From Accumulibacter phosphatis (GTDB lineage: Bacteria > Pseudomonadota > Gammaproteobacteria > Burkholderiales > Rhodocyclaceae), in contig NC_013194.1 of NCBI RefSeq assembly GCF_000024165.1, positions 2,232,001 to 2,296,000 on the forward strand: a stretch of DNA of 64,000 nt, read 5' to 3'. The position numbers and the translations under genes were made by a program. Within the stretch, counting starts at the first letter, position 1. Each line of letters starts with the position of its first letter. The notes under the pieces were generated by a model. That model made no database searches and was not told the origin of the DNA. It worked only from the letters and a program-made list of their open reading frames with translations. Of this stretch, positions 44,092 to 53,649 are shown piece after piece.

Positions 44092-44282
44092 AATGGACCG
44101 ACATCAACGACCTCGCGGTCGAGCTCTCGGAAGCCCATCCCGAGGTCGACCCGCTGCGCATCAACTTCGTTGACCTGATGAACTGGGTTCTTGCCCTGCC
44201 CGATTTCGAAGACGATTCGCGGCACTGCGGCGAGAAGATACTCGAGGCGATCCAGCAAGCCTGGATCGATGAACGCGCATGA
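44088..44282 (+). CDS. iscX: IscX (YfhJ) Fe-S assembly protein
   Basis: A 64-residue acidic protein, MKWTDINDLAVELSEAHPEVDP and IRINFVDL-like core (LRINFVDLMNWVLALPDF), the IscX signature. It modulates IscS-IscU activity and may bind iron. Overlaps the next gene by 4 bases. Confidence 0.95.
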   Translation: MKWTDINDLAVELSEAHPEVDPLRINFVDLMNWVLALPDFEDDSRHCGEKILEAIQQAWIDERA

Positions 44283-44668
44283 AGCCCGACGATACCGGCG
44301 GCAGCCAGCGCAACGTTCTCGGTGGCTTGCTCGGCGCCTGTAGCGAGCGGCCGATGACCGGGTTCTTTCGCGATGGCTGTTGCAACACCAGCGATGAGGA
44401 TGTCGGCAGTCACACCGTCTGCGTCGTGATGACGGCCGAGTTCCTGGCCTTTTCGAAGGCACGCGGCAATGACTTGTCGACGCCGCGGCCGGAGTTCGGG
44501 TTCCCCGGGCTGCAGCCCGGCGACCGCTGGTGCCTGTGCGCGGCACGCTGGCGCGAAGCGCTGCAAGCCGGCATGGCGCCCCGTGTCGTCCTCAATTCCA
44601 CCAACGAGGCCTCGCTGCTGATCGTCGGCCTCGACGATCTGAAGCGACACGCCATCGATCTCAACTGA
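44279..44668 (+). CDS. DUF2237 family protein
   Basis: A 129-residue protein with NVLGGLLGACSERPMTGFFRDGCCNT (read across its two parts) and FSKARGNDLSTPRPEFGFPG, then GDRWCLCAARWREAL, the conserved Cys- and Arg-rich pattern of DUF2237. It is the last gene of the isc operon by overlap with iscX. Function unknown; the many Cys and this context raise the chance of a metal or Fe-S related role, which is inference. A GAAGCG/CGCTTC stem follows the stop, without a T run. Confidence 0.85.
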   Translation: MKPDDTGGSQRNVLGGLLGACSERPMTGFFRDGCCNTSDEDVGSHTVCVVMTAEFLAFSKARGNDLSTPRPEFGFPGLQPGDRWCLCAARWREALQAGMAPRVVLNSTNEASLLIVGLDDLKRHAIDLN

Positions 44669-44779
44669 GCGTCGAAGCGCCGGCTTCGCCGCTTCCCGTT
44701 CGCCGCCAGCCCCTCCAGAACTCGCGGTAAGGACGAGCCGCCGGCCAGGCAAAATCATCCACAGCGCGAGCGGCCTCGC

Positions 44780-45415
44780 TCAGTCAGTCGAAGCCGTAGT
44801 CTTGCCGCCGTCGCTGCTCAGCCAGAGCTTGCGTATCGCCGCGTGCTGCCGGGCGAACCACAGCAGGGCGATCAGGGGCCAGGCGGAGTCGGTTCGCCCT
44901 TGCTCGGCCAGCGCGATGGCCTGTTCGGCAGCGAGGCAGACGACGCGGATATCCTCGCCTTCGTGCGCCAGGCCGTGGATGCCGCCGGCGTGCGTACTGT
45001 CTACTCGCCCGAGGTAGAGGTGGGTGCGCTGTGACGTCTTCCCCGGGCTGGTGTAGAAGCTGCTGATCGGCAGAACTTCCTGCACGGTGCAGCCGGCTTC
45101 CTCGCTGGCCTCGCGGCGTGCGACCTGCTCCGGCGTTTCGCCGGGCTCGATCAGGCCGGCGACGATTTCCAGGAGCCAGGGGCCGCGCGGATCGTCGCGA
45201 GCGCCGATGCGAAACTGCTCGATCATCACCACCTCGTCGCGTTGCGGGTCGTAGAGCAGGACCGCCGCGACGTCGCCCTTCTCGACCGCCTCGCGCACGA
45301 TCGGCGGACTCATGCCGCCGGCGAACAGGCGGTGGCGCAGCCGCAGGCGCTCCAATCGGTAGAAGCCCTGGTAGCAGACTTCACGTTCGAGAATCTCCAG
45401 ATCTCCGTCGTCCAT
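44780..45415 (-). CDS. nudF: Nudix ADP-ribose pyrophosphatase
   Basis: A 211-residue protein from ATG 45415 behind AGGAG. The Nudix box is intact: GLIEPGETPEQVARREASEE followed by AGC. The N-terminal ADPRase part (VCYQGFYRLERLRLRHRLF) and a downstream SSFYTSPGKTSQRTHLYLG are typical of NudF. It hydrolyses ADP-ribose to AMP and ribose 5-phosphate. Confidence 0.9.
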   Translation of the reverse strand: MDDGDLEILEREVCYQGFYRLERLRLRHRLFAGGMSPPIVREAVEKGDVAAVLLYDPQRDEVVMIEQFRIGARDDPRGPWLLEIVAGLIEPGETPEQVARREASEEAGCTVQEVLPISSFYTSPGKTSQRTHLYLGRVDSTHAGGIHGLAHEGEDIRVVCLAAEQAIALAEQGRTDSAWPLIALLWFARQHAAIRKLWLSSDGGKTTASTD

Positions 45416-45630
45416 GCGCCTCTCCTGATGCTGGGCCGTCGAGTGTAGCGCAGGCAGCGCGGCTGTGCCCATTGCTGCCCGAGGCTCGATCAGTCGCGGG
45501 CTGTGCGTGGCGTGGCTGCACGCCCGGTCGCCGAGATCCTGCCCGAACGGCCGCTACTCAGGCATACTCGTAGGCGCGTCGCCAGCTTAGCGGTTCTCGC
45601 CGGTTGGCGACCCCTTGTTCATGGTCCAGC

Positions 45631-46494
45631 ATGCGCGTCCCAAGTCCCTCCACCCAACAAGTGCTCAAGCACCCGGCGGCCTTTGCCCTGCGGACGCTGA
45701 GGAGCTTCAATGGGAATCAGGGCTTGCTGCTGGCCGCCGCGATCGCGTATTACGCGCTCCTTTCGGTGGTGCCGCTGCTGATCCTTTCGGTGGTTGCTCT
45801 CTCGCACCTGGTCGACCAGGCGGAACTGCTCGCCACGCTCGGGCGCTACCTGGAATGGGTGGTACCCAGCCAGTCACGGGCGTTCCTGGCCGAGGTCTCG
45901 AAATTCATGGAGCAGCGTGCGGCGGTTGGCGCCGTGCTGCTGGTGACGATGCTGTTCTTCAGCTCGCTCGCCTTCTCGGTGCTCGAGAAGGCGATGACCG
46001 TGATCTTCGCTCACCGCGCAGCGGCCGAACGGCGCCACTTTCTCACTTCGGCGGTGCTGCCTTACTGCTTCGTCCTGTTGCTTGGCGTGGCGCTGCTCGG
46101 CGTCACCATCGCCTCGGTAGCCCTTGAGGCCGTAGCCCAGGAAAGCGTCCGCTTTCTCGGCCGCGACTGGTCGCTACGCGGCGTCGCCGGCAACCTCCTT
46201 TACCTGCTGGGACTGAGCGCCGAAATCGGGATCCTCACGGCGATCTATCGGATCATGCCGGTCGGCAAGGTGCGTCTGCGCCACGCTCTGTTCGGCGGCT
46301 GCACGGCGACGCTCATCTGGGAAGTGATTCGTCAGGTTCTCGTGTGGTTCTTCAGCAGCCTGTCGAAAGCCAGTCTGGTATACGGCCCGCTGGCGACGGC
46401 GGTGGTAGCCATGTTCAGCATGGAGATCGCCGCGACGCTGCTCCTTTTCGGAGCGCAGGTGATCTCGGAGTACGAACGGCTGGGCCGCGACTGA
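45631..46494 (+). CDS. YihY/UPF0761-family inner-membrane protein
   Basis: A 287-residue protein from ATG 45631. About six helices, with LAAAIAYYALLSVVPLLILSVVAL and KVRLRHALFGGCTATLIWEVIRQ typical of the YihY (formerly 'RNase BN') family. Sometimes linked to envelope or transport roles; no established function. Confidence 0.9.
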   Translation: MRVPSPSTQQVLKHPAAFALRTLRSFNGNQGLLLAAAIAYYALLSVVPLLILSVVALSHLVDQAELLATLGRYLEWVVPSQSRAFLAEVSKFMEQRAAVGAVLLVTMLFFSSLAFSVLEKAMTVIFAHRAAAERRHFLTSAVLPYCFVLLLGVALLGVTIASVALEAVAQESVRFLGRDWSLRGVAGNLLYLLGLSAEIGILTAIYRIMPVGKVRLRHALFGGCTATLIWEVIRQVLVWFFSSLSKASLVYGPLATAVVAMFSMEIAATLLLFGAQVISEYERLGRD

Positions 46495-46693
46495 GCGGCT
46501 GCGCATCACCGTCCGCGGGTGTCTCCCCGGCGTCGTCGCGGCGCAGTGCTGCCATCGCGATGCCGCACCCGCAACACGATCGGCCATTGACTTTGCTTTC
46601 GCCGAACTGCGACACTCTCCCGGCCGCCGCCGGCTGTGCGGGCTCATACGGGGCACGCGTGCCTTCCCGGCCACTTTCCAAGGAGCCTCGAGC

Positions 46694-48130
46694 ATGAAGA
46701 CAGCCAACCACGACCCAGCCGCTGTGGCGGCAAGCGAAGGCGCTTTGCAGCGTGCGCACGCGCTGGCCACCGCCTTTCTGTCGTCGCTTCCCGGTCGCTC
46801 GGTCAGCCACGTCCCCGCGCCGGAGGAAATGGCGGCGGCACTCGATGAAGCACTGCCGGAAGCCGGCAGTGACCCCGCCGGCGTGGTCGACGAGTGGTTC
46901 GGCCGCGCCGAACGCGGCATCACCGCTTCGCCCGGGCCGCGCTTCTTCGGTTTCGTCACCGGCGGCGTCACCCCGGCAGCGCTGGCCGGCGACTGGCTTG
47001 CCTCGGCGATCGACCAGAACGCCGGGTTGTGGGCCAGCAGCCCGGCGGCGGCGCAGACCGAGCTCGTTGTCCTGCGCTGGCTCAAGGAGTTGTTTGGCTT
47101 GCCGGAGCAGTGGGCCGGCGCACTGACCAGCGGTGCCACCATGGCCAACCTCGTCGGGCTGATTTCGGCGCGCCAGTGGGCCGGCCGGCGGCTCGGGTTC
47201 GACGCCGCCGGCGATGGTCTGGCGGGACAGCCGCCGATCGTCGTCGTCGCCAGCACCGAGATCCACCTGAGTGCCGTCAAGTGCCTCGGGACGCTCGGCT
47301 TCGGCCGCAATCAGGTGCGCCGGGCGCGCGCTCCGGGCGGCCCGGTGGACATTGCCGCGCTGGCCGCGCTGTTGAAGGAGATTGCCGGGCCGGTGATCAT
47401 CGTCGGCAACGCCGGCGAGGTGAACACTGGCCATTTCGACGACCTCTCGGCGCTCGCCGACCTGCGGGACGCCCACCCGGGCGGCGCCTGGCTGCATGTC
47501 GACGGTGCGTTCGGCCTCTTCGCTGCCGCCTCGCCGCGGCTTGCCGTGCTCACCCGTGGCATCGAACGTGCCGATTCGGTCGCCGCGGACGCTCACAAGT
47601 GGCTGAACGTTCCCTATGACAGTGGCTTCGCTTTCGTGCGTGACGCGGGCATCCTGCGCGAAGCCTTCGCTGCCGGTGGAGCCTATGTCGTCGGCAGCGA
47701 TGGCGGCTGGGATCCGTTCACGCACGTGCCGGAAATGTCGCGCCGTTTCCGCGGGCTTGCCGCCTGGTGTGCGCTCAAGGCCTTTGGCCGGGCCGGCTAT
47801 CGCACCATGATCGAACGCTGCGTTGACAACGCCGCGGCTTTCGCCCGCTGGGTCGAGGCGACGCCGGCTGTCGAACTGATGAATCCGGCGCCGCTCAATA
47901 TCGTCTGCTTCCGTGTCGTTCGCGCTGGCCTCGACGACGCCGCAAGCGACGATCTGAATCGCCGTGCGGTACGTGCGATTCAGCAGGATGGCCGTGCTTT
48001 TGTCACCGGCACCGCCTGGAACGGCCGGTCGGCGATTCGCGCCGCCTTCGACAACTGGCGGACGACGCTCGCCGACGTGACGCTGCTGCAGGCTGCGGTG
48101 GCGGACGTGGCGAAGGACCTCCCGGCGTGA
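46694..48130 (+). CDS. PLP-dependent group II amino-acid decarboxylase family
   Basis: A 478-residue protein with AAGGAG before its ATG. The PLP Lys is in SVAADAHKWLNVPYDSGF; other family segments are TSGATMANLVGLISAR, GAWLHVDGAFGLFAA (PLP Asp) and FAAGGAYVVGSDG. Members decarboxylate aromatic amino acids, aspartate, cysteine sulfinate or diaminobutyrate. Substrate cannot be chosen from sequence by eye. It stands alone between the YihY gene and glcD. Confidence 0.87.
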   Translation: MKTANHDPAAVAASEGALQRAHALATAFLSSLPGRSVSHVPAPEEMAAALDEALPEAGSDPAGVVDEWFGRAERGITASPGPRFFGFVTGGVTPAALAGDWLASAIDQNAGLWASSPAAAQTELVVLRWLKELFGLPEQWAGALTSGATMANLVGLISARQWAGRRLGFDAAGDGLAGQPPIVVVASTEIHLSAVKCLGTLGFGRNQVRRARAPGGPVDIAALAALLKEIAGPVIIVGNAGEVNTGHFDDLSALADLRDAHPGGAWLHVDGAFGLFAAASPRLAVLTRGIERADSVAADAHKWLNVPYDSGFAFVRDAGILREAFAAGGAYVVGSDGGWDPFTHVPEMSRRFRGLAAWCALKAFGRAGYRTMIERCVDNAAAFARWVEATPAVELMNPAPLNIVCFRVVRAGLDDAASDDLNRRAVRAIQQDGRAFVTGTAWNGRSAIRAAFDNWRTTLADVTLLQAAVADVAKDLPA

Positions 48131-48335
48131 GCGATCGGCGACGAATTCTGCCCGGACGGCGTCGCGCCGGCATCCCGCATCACCTGGGCAGCCCGCGGCG
48201 GCCACCTGCTGCGGCGCGCGCCGGGCCCGGCACCGGCCATCCGGCGGGCAAGCTCGGGCCGGCGCGAGAAGCGTTACAGCAAGCTGGTTTCATAGTAGGC
48301 TTCGCCAGGAGTGACCTACCGCTTGAGGATGCGCC

Positions 48336-49817
48336 ATGAGCCTGCAGAGTACGGTTGCCGATCGTCGCTTCGCGGTTGACCGCCAGGGTTTGATCAGGCG
48401 TCTGCGCGAGGTATTGCCGACGCCGGCGCTGCTCGTCGAGGAAGAAGACATGCGGCCGTATGACTGCGACGGCCTGACGGCCTACCGGCAGTTGCCGCTG
48501 ATCGTCGCCCTGCCGGAGGACGAGGCGCAGGTGCAGGCGATCCTTGCGATCTGTCACGAACTGCGGGCGCCGGTAGTGGCGCGCGGCGCTGCCACCGGTC
48601 TCTCGGGTGGTGCCATGCCGCATCCCGACGGAGTGCTGGTGTCGCTTGCCAAGCTCAAGAAAATATTGCGTGTCGACCCCGTGTCGCGGACCGCGGTCGT
48701 CGAGCCTGGGGTGCGCAACCTGGCGGTGTCGGAAGCCGCCGCACCGCATGGCCTCTACTATGCCCCGGATCCGTCGTCGCAGATCGCCTGCACGATCGGC
48801 GGCAATGTCGCCGAGAACTCCGGTGGGGTGCACTGCCTGAAGTACGGTCTGACGGTACACAACGTAATGCGCGTGCGCGGCCTGACCATCGAAGGCGAAG
48901 TCGTCGAGTTCGGCAACGCGGCACTCGACGCGCCGGGTTACGACCTGCTGGCGCTGGTGAACGGCTCCGAAGGCCTGCTGGCGATGATCACCGAGGTCAC
49001 CGTCAGGCTGACACCGAAGCCGGAACTGGCGCAGGTGGTGATCGCGTCTTTCGCCGACGTTGGCAAGGCCGGCGATGCCGTCGCCAGCATCATTGCCACC
49101 GGCATCATTCCGGCCGGCCTCGAAATGATGGACAGGAAAGCGATCCATGCCGTCGAGCCCTATGTCAATGCCGGGTATGACATGGACGCCGAGGGGATCC
49201 TTCTCTGCGAGTCGGACGGTACGCCGGAAGAGGTCGCCGAGGAAATCGGCCGGATGGTGGCCGTGCTCGAAAACAGCGGAGCGTCCGGGATTCGTGTTTC
49301 GCAGAACGAAAGCGAGCGGCTGCGCTTCTGGGCCGGGCGCAAGGCGGCGTTTCCGGCTGTCGGGAGAATGACTCCCGACTACCTGTGCATGGACGGGACG
49401 ATCCCGAGGAAGCGGCTGGCCGAGATGCTGCAGGCCATCGCCGGCTTGTCCGCGAAGTACGGGCTGCGTTGCGCCAATGTCTTTCACGCTGGCGACGGGA
49501 ATCTGCACCCGCTGATCATGTACGACGCCAACCAGCCCGGGGAACTCGACCGCGCCGCGGCTTTCGGTGCCGAGATCCTCGAACTGTCGGTTCGTTTCGG
49601 CGGTACGATCACCGGTGAGCACGGGGTGGGCATCGAGAAGATCATGCTGATGGCAGAGCAGTTCACCGAGGCCGAGATCGCCGCTTTTCATCGACTCAAG
49701 GCAGCCTTCGACGAGCATGGGCTGCTCAATCCTGGCAAGGGCGTGCCGACGCTCGCCCGCTGTCGCGAGTACACGCAGGCCCGCGGCGGCATCGCGCCGG
49801 CAGCGCCGAGGTACTGA
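48336..49817 (+). CDS. glcD: Glycolate oxidase FAD subunit GlcD
   Basis: A 493-residue FAD-linked oxidase. The FAD-binding domain has PVVARGAATGLSGGAMPHPDGVL-type residues and IGGNVAENSGGVHCLKYGLT; the C-terminal domain has NVFHAGDGNLHP and GTITGEHGVGIEK. It oxidises glycolate to glyoxylate with GlcE and GlcF. The stop shares bases with the glcE start. Confidence 0.94.
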   Translation: MSLQSTVADRRFAVDRQGLIRRLREVLPTPALLVEEEDMRPYDCDGLTAYRQLPLIVALPEDEAQVQAILAICHELRAPVVARGAATGLSGGAMPHPDGVLVSLAKLKKILRVDPVSRTAVVEPGVRNLAVSEAAAPHGLYYAPDPSSQIACTIGGNVAENSGGVHCLKYGLTVHNVMRVRGLTIEGEVVEFGNAALDAPGYDLLALVNGSEGLLAMITEVTVRLTPKPELAQVVIASFADVGKAGDAVASIIATGIIPAGLEMMDRKAIHAVEPYVNAGYDMDAEGILLCESDGTPEEVAEEIGRMVAVLENSGASGIRVSQNESERLRFWAGRKAAFPAVGRMTPDYLCMDGTIPRKRLAEMLQAIAGLSAKYGLRCANVFHAGDGNLHPLIMYDANQPGELDRAAAFGAEILELSVRFGGTITGEHGVGIEKIMLMAEQFTEAEIAAFHRLKAAFDEHGLLNPGKGVPTLARCREYTQARGGIAPAAPRY

Positions 49818-50884
49818 TGGATACATTGATCGGCGACTGGATTGGGCGGATTGCCGAGGCGGCCAGATCGGGCCGTCCGCTGGCCATTCGCGGGGGAGCC
49901 AGCAAGGCGTTCTACGGAGGACCCGAACAGGGCGAGGCATTCGACGTCAGCGCATACCGCGGCATCGTCGCCTACGAGCCGACCGAACTGGTGGTCACCG
50001 CGCGTGCCGGAACGCCGCTGGTCGAGCTGGCGGCGGCGCTGGCGGAGGAGGGCCAGTGGCTGGCGTTCGAGCCACCACATTTCGGGCCGGCGGCAACCGT
50101 CGGCGGCATGCTGGCTGCCGGCTTGTCCGGGCCACGTCGACAGGCGGTGGGCGCCGTTCGCGACTTCGTCCTGGGTGTCAAGGTGTTGACCGGCCTCGGC
50201 GAGGTGCTCTCCTTCGGCGGCCAGGTGATGAAGAATGTCGCTGGCTACGACGTGGCGCGGCTGATGGCCGGCAGCCTGGGGACGCTCGGCGTCGTGCTCG
50301 AGGTTTCGCTGAAGGTGTTGCCGTTGCCGGTCGCCGAAAGAAGCCTGCGTTTCGCGCTCGACGAAGCGACGGCGCTCGCCAGGCTCAACCAGTGGGGTGG
50401 CCGGCCCCTGCCGATTTCGGCGTCGGCGTGGCATGACGGCGTACTCACTCTGCGCCTCTCGGGAGCCGCGGCGGCGGTCGCTGCCGCGCAGCGAGAGCTC
50501 GCCGGCGAGGCGCTGGGTGACGCCGAAGGCGAGGCGTTCTGGGACTCGCTACGCGAGCAGAGGCATTCCTTTTTCGCCGGCGATGCCCCACTGTGGCGTC
50601 TGTCTCTGCCATCGGCGACGTCGGTGCAGGCACTTGGGCCGACGCTGATCGAATGGGGTGGTGCCCAACGCTGGCTGCGCGGCGGCGACCCGATGGGAAT
50701 CCGAGCGGCTGCGGCCAAAGCGGGTGGGCACGCGACGCTGTTTCGCGGCGATCAGGCGCTGAAGCGGTCGGTCGGCGTTTTTCAGCCGCTGACGGCGCCG
50801 CTGGCGCGAATTCATCGGCATCTGAAACGGGCGTTCGATCCGCAGGGGGTCTTCAACGCCGGTCGTATGTATCCGGAATTCTGA
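49817..50884 (+). CDS. glcE: Glycolate oxidase FAD-binding subunit GlcE
   Basis: A 355-residue protein. The FAD-binding half shows RPLAIRGGASKAFYGG, PHFGPAATVGGMLAAGLSGPRR and VKVLTGLGEVLSFGGQVMKNVAGYDVARL across its length. Ends LKRAFDPQGVFNAGRMYPEF as in GlcE. One base overlap with glcD, 13 bases before glcF. Confidence 0.94.
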   Translation: MDTLIGDWIGRIAEAARSGRPLAIRGGASKAFYGGPEQGEAFDVSAYRGIVAYEPTELVVTARAGTPLVELAAALAEEGQWLAFEPPHFGPAATVGGMLAAGLSGPRRQAVGAVRDFVLGVKVLTGLGEVLSFGGQVMKNVAGYDVARLMAGSLGTLGVVLEVSLKVLPLPVAERSLRFALDEATALARLNQWGGRPLPISASAWHDGVLTLRLSGAAAAVAAAQRELAGEALGDAEGEAFWDSLREQRHSFFAGDAPLWRLSLPSATSVQALGPTLIEWGGAQRWLRGGDPMGIRAAAAKAGGHATLFRGDQALKRSVGVFQPLTAPLARIHRHLKRAFDPQGVFNAGRMYPEF

Positions 50885-50897
50885 GAAGGCGCCGGCC

Positions 50898-52145
50898 ATG
50901 CAAACCAATCTCGCCGATTTCATCACGAACACGCCTGCCGGGCGCGAGGCCGACGCGATCCTGCGTAGCTGTGTGCACTGTGGCTTCTGCAACGCGACTT
51001 GTCCGACCTTCCAGCTGCTCGGTGACGAGCTCGACGGACCGCGCGGCCGCATCTATCTGATCAAGCAGATGCTGGAAGGCCAGCCGGTCACGGAAAAAAC
51101 ACAGCTCCATCTCGACCGCTGCCTCAGTTGCCGTTCGTGCGAGACGACCTGTCCTTCGGGAGTCAGGTATCAGCGGCTGCTCGAGATCGGGCGCGAGGTG
51201 ATCGAGGAGCGCGTGCCGCGTTCCCTGGCCGCACGCGCAACGCATTTTCTGCTCCGCGAGGCGGTGCCGCGCGGCTGGATCTTCAAGCCGGCCGTGCGCA
51301 TGGGGCAACTCATGCGGCCGCTGTTGCCGGCGGTGCTGGCCGACAAGTTGCCGAGGGCCGCGGCCGACGCCGGCAGGCCCTGGCCTCGGGGCCGTGGTCA
51401 CACGCGGCGAATGATCGCGCTCGCCGGTTGCGTGCAGCCGACCTTGACGCCGAACACCAACGCCGCGACGGCGCGCGTTCTCGATCGCCTGGGCATCGAG
51501 TTGATCGAGATGCCGGGTGCCGCCTGCTGCGGCGCCTGGCGCTACCACCTCAATGCGCAAGCCAGGGCGCTCGACGACATGCGACAGGTAATCGACGCCT
51601 GGTGGCCGGAGGTGGCGAGCGGGCGTGTCGAGGGCATCGTGATGACCGCCTCGGGGTGTGGCGAGCATGTGCGTGTGTACGGCGAACTGCTCAGGCACGA
51701 TCCGGCCTACGCGGAGAAAGCGGCGCGGATATCCGCGATCACCCGCGATGCTTGTGAAGTGCTGGCTGCCGAGCAGGGCCGTCTGAACGAGTTGTTCGGC
51801 CAGACCGGCAACGGTGGCGGCGAGCGCGTGGCCTTTCATTCGCCCTGCACCCTCCAGCATGCGCAAAGGATCCGCGGGGTTGTCGAGACCTTGCTGACCG
51901 CTGCCGGCTATCGGTTGACGCCGGTGCCTGACGCGCACCTGTGTTGCGGGTCGGCCGGCAGCTATTCGATCAGCCAGCCAGTGCTGGCCACGCAGTTGCG
52001 CGACAACAAGCTGGCGGCAATGGCTGCCGGGTCGCCGGCGCTCCTGGTGACTGCCAACATCGGCTGCCAGACGCATCTGCAAAGCGGCAGCAAGACACCG
52101 GTGCGGCACTGGATAGAACTGATCGACGAGCGCCTGAGTGCCTGA
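50898..52145 (+). CDS. glcF: Glycolate oxidase Fe-S subunit GlcF
   Basis: A 415-residue protein. Two 4Fe-4S ferredoxin motifs lie near the N-terminus (CVHCGFCNATCPTF and CLSCRSCETTCPSGV). Two CCG domains follow (GAACCGAWRYHLN; LCCGSAGSYSISQP). It passes electrons from glycolate to the quinone pool. Confidence 0.94.
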   Translation: MQTNLADFITNTPAGREADAILRSCVHCGFCNATCPTFQLLGDELDGPRGRIYLIKQMLEGQPVTEKTQLHLDRCLSCRSCETTCPSGVRYQRLLEIGREVIEERVPRSLAARATHFLLREAVPRGWIFKPAVRMGQLMRPLLPAVLADKLPRAAADAGRPWPRGRGHTRRMIALAGCVQPTLTPNTNAATARVLDRLGIELIEMPGAACCGAWRYHLNAQARALDDMRQVIDAWWPEVASGRVEGIVMTASGCGEHVRVYGELLRHDPAYAEKAARISAITRDACEVLAAEQGRLNELFGQTGNGGGERVAFHSPCTLQHAQRIRGVVETLLTAAGYRLTPVPDAHLCCGSAGSYSISQPVLATQLRDNKLAAMAAGSPALLVTANIGCQTHLQSGSKTPVRHWIELIDERLSA

Positions 52146-52179
52146 GCGGCGAACGGCAGACAAGCGGAGCGGGCGAGCC

Positions 52180-53532
52180 ATGCACATCGACAACCAGGCC
52201 GGCACTTACGAGGATCTCTGCCGGAACTTCCGCTGGCAAGTCCCCGAGCACTTCAACATCGGCGTCGACGTGTGCGGTCGCTGGGCCGGCGAGCGCAGCC
52301 GCTTTGCTCTCTACTACGAGGACGAGAGCGGTTTCACTTCGGCCCATACTTTCTGGGACATTCAGCGCGCAGCGAATCGCCTGTCGAACGTGCTGGCGGC
52401 GCTGGGGACGCTGCCCGGCGACAGGGTGGCAATTCTCTTGCCGCAATGCCCGGAGGCGGCGATTGCGCACGTCGCCATTTACCAGATGGGTGCGCTGTCG
52501 GTGCCCTTGTCGCTTCGCTTCGGGTCCAGCGCGCTCGCCTATCGGCTCGCGCACTCAGGCGCGCATGTCGCCATCGTCGATGCGGCAAGCTTGCCGAAGC
52601 TGCTGTCGCTGCGCGACCGCCTGTCGAAACTGCGACACGTCATCGGTGTCGGTCGAGCTGCCGGCAAGGGCGTCAAGGTTTGGGCAGAAGTGCTGGAACA
52701 CGCTTCGCCGCGCTACACGCCCGTGCTCACCGCCGCCGAGGCTCCGGCGATGATCCTCTACGGTGACGCCGCGAGCGAAGAGCCAGCGGGCGCGCTGATG
52801 GCGCACCGTACATTGCTTGGCAACCTCAGTGGCTATGCCTGCACACACGACTTCTTCCCGCAACCGGACGACCTGTTCTGGTCGCCGGCGGACTGGGCGT
52901 CGAGCGCCGGGTTGTGGGGTGCGCTGCTGCCGACCTGGCACTTCGGCGAGCCCTTGCTGGCCTACACCGGACCTTTCGACGCGGCTAAGGCGCTTGCGCT
53001 GATCGAGAAGTACGGTGTGCGCAATACCTTCCTGGCGCCAACGGCGTTGCAGGCGATGATGATGGAGGTGCCTGAGCCCGCGACCATCCACGATCTCGAC
53101 CTGCGTACGCTGACCAGCGCCGGTGGGCCGCGCGCGGACGCGCTTGTGCGCTGCTGGGTCCGGGAGAAGCTGAACGTGGGAATCAGCGAAACGTTCGGAC
53201 GAATCGAGATGAATGCCGTTGTGGGTCACAGCGCTGGGCGCTGGCCGGCGAAGCCGGGCGCCATCGGCAGGCCGTTCCCGGGGCACCGCGTTGCGGTGGT
53301 CGATCACCAGGGTACCGTCCTGCCGCCCGGCGAGGTCGGCCAGGTCGCCGTGCATCGTCGGTGCAACGGGGAAGATGATCCGGTGATGATGCTCGGCTAC
53401 TGGCGGAATCCCGCAGCCACTGCCGCGAAGTTCGTCGGCGATGGTTGGGGCCTGACCGGCGATCTGGGCAGGATGGATGACGATGGCTATCTGTGGTGCG
53501 AGGGGCCGGCCGGCGATGTCTTCAACATGTGA
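52180..53532 (+). CDS. Truncated, degenerate AMP-binding (acyl-CoA synthetase-like) protein
   Basis: A 450-residue protein from ATG 52180. It resembles acetyl/medium-chain acyl-CoA synthetases (FTSAHTFWDIQRAANRLSNVL; DRVAILLPQCPEAAIAHVA; TGDLGRMDDDGYLWCEG) but stops at residue 450, right where the GR-x-DDVIKSSGYRI hinge and the roughly 110-residue C-terminal domain should begin. The ATP/AMP P-loop, normally TSGTTGxPKG, reads YGDAASEEPAGAL, and the YGQTE adenylate motif reads ETFGRIEMN. No C-terminal remnant is found in the 117 bases that follow. It overlaps the end of glcF through its frame and lies in the same direction. It may be a pseudoenzyme or a decaying gene; a 'real' truncated function is possible. 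Confidence 0.8.
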   Translation: MHIDNQAGTYEDLCRNFRWQVPEHFNIGVDVCGRWAGERSRFALYYEDESGFTSAHTFWDIQRAANRLSNVLAALGTLPGDRVAILLPQCPEAAIAHVAIYQMGALSVPLSLRFGSSALAYRLAHSGAHVAIVDAASLPKLLSLRDRLSKLRHVIGVGRAAGKGVKVWAEVLEHASPRYTPVLTAAEAPAMILYGDAASEEPAGALMAHRTLLGNLSGYACTHDFFPQPDDLFWSPADWASSAGLWGALLPTWHFGEPLLAYTGPFDAAKALALIEKYGVRNTFLAPTALQAMMMEVPEPATIHDLDLRTLTSAGGPRADALVRCWVREKLNVGISETFGRIEMNAVVGHSAGRWPAKPGAIGRPFPGHRVAVVDHQGTVLPPGEVGQVAVHRRCNGEDDPVMMLGYWRNPAATAAKFVGDGWGLTGDLGRMDDDGYLWCEGPAGDVFNM

Positions 53533-53649
53533 GGCGCCGAAAGCGATAGAATTCACCGCCAAGCTGGCGATGACGACTGGTGGGGTCAGGCGATGCGCCT
53601 TCGACGCTCGCCGGGAAGACAAGTCGGTGGTGTGTAAACCGGGGGTGGA

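Noticed and set aside
44669..44700. Hairpin GAAGCG/CGCTTC after the isc operon as a terminator
   Set aside because: The stem is short and no T-run follows, so it is mentioned only with the DUF2237 gene.
48127..48339. 70-codon GTG frame between the decarboxylase and glcD
   Set aside because: Its overlap with the previous stop is suggestive, but the product is low-complexity Arg/Pro/Ala and no ribosome site or family is seen.
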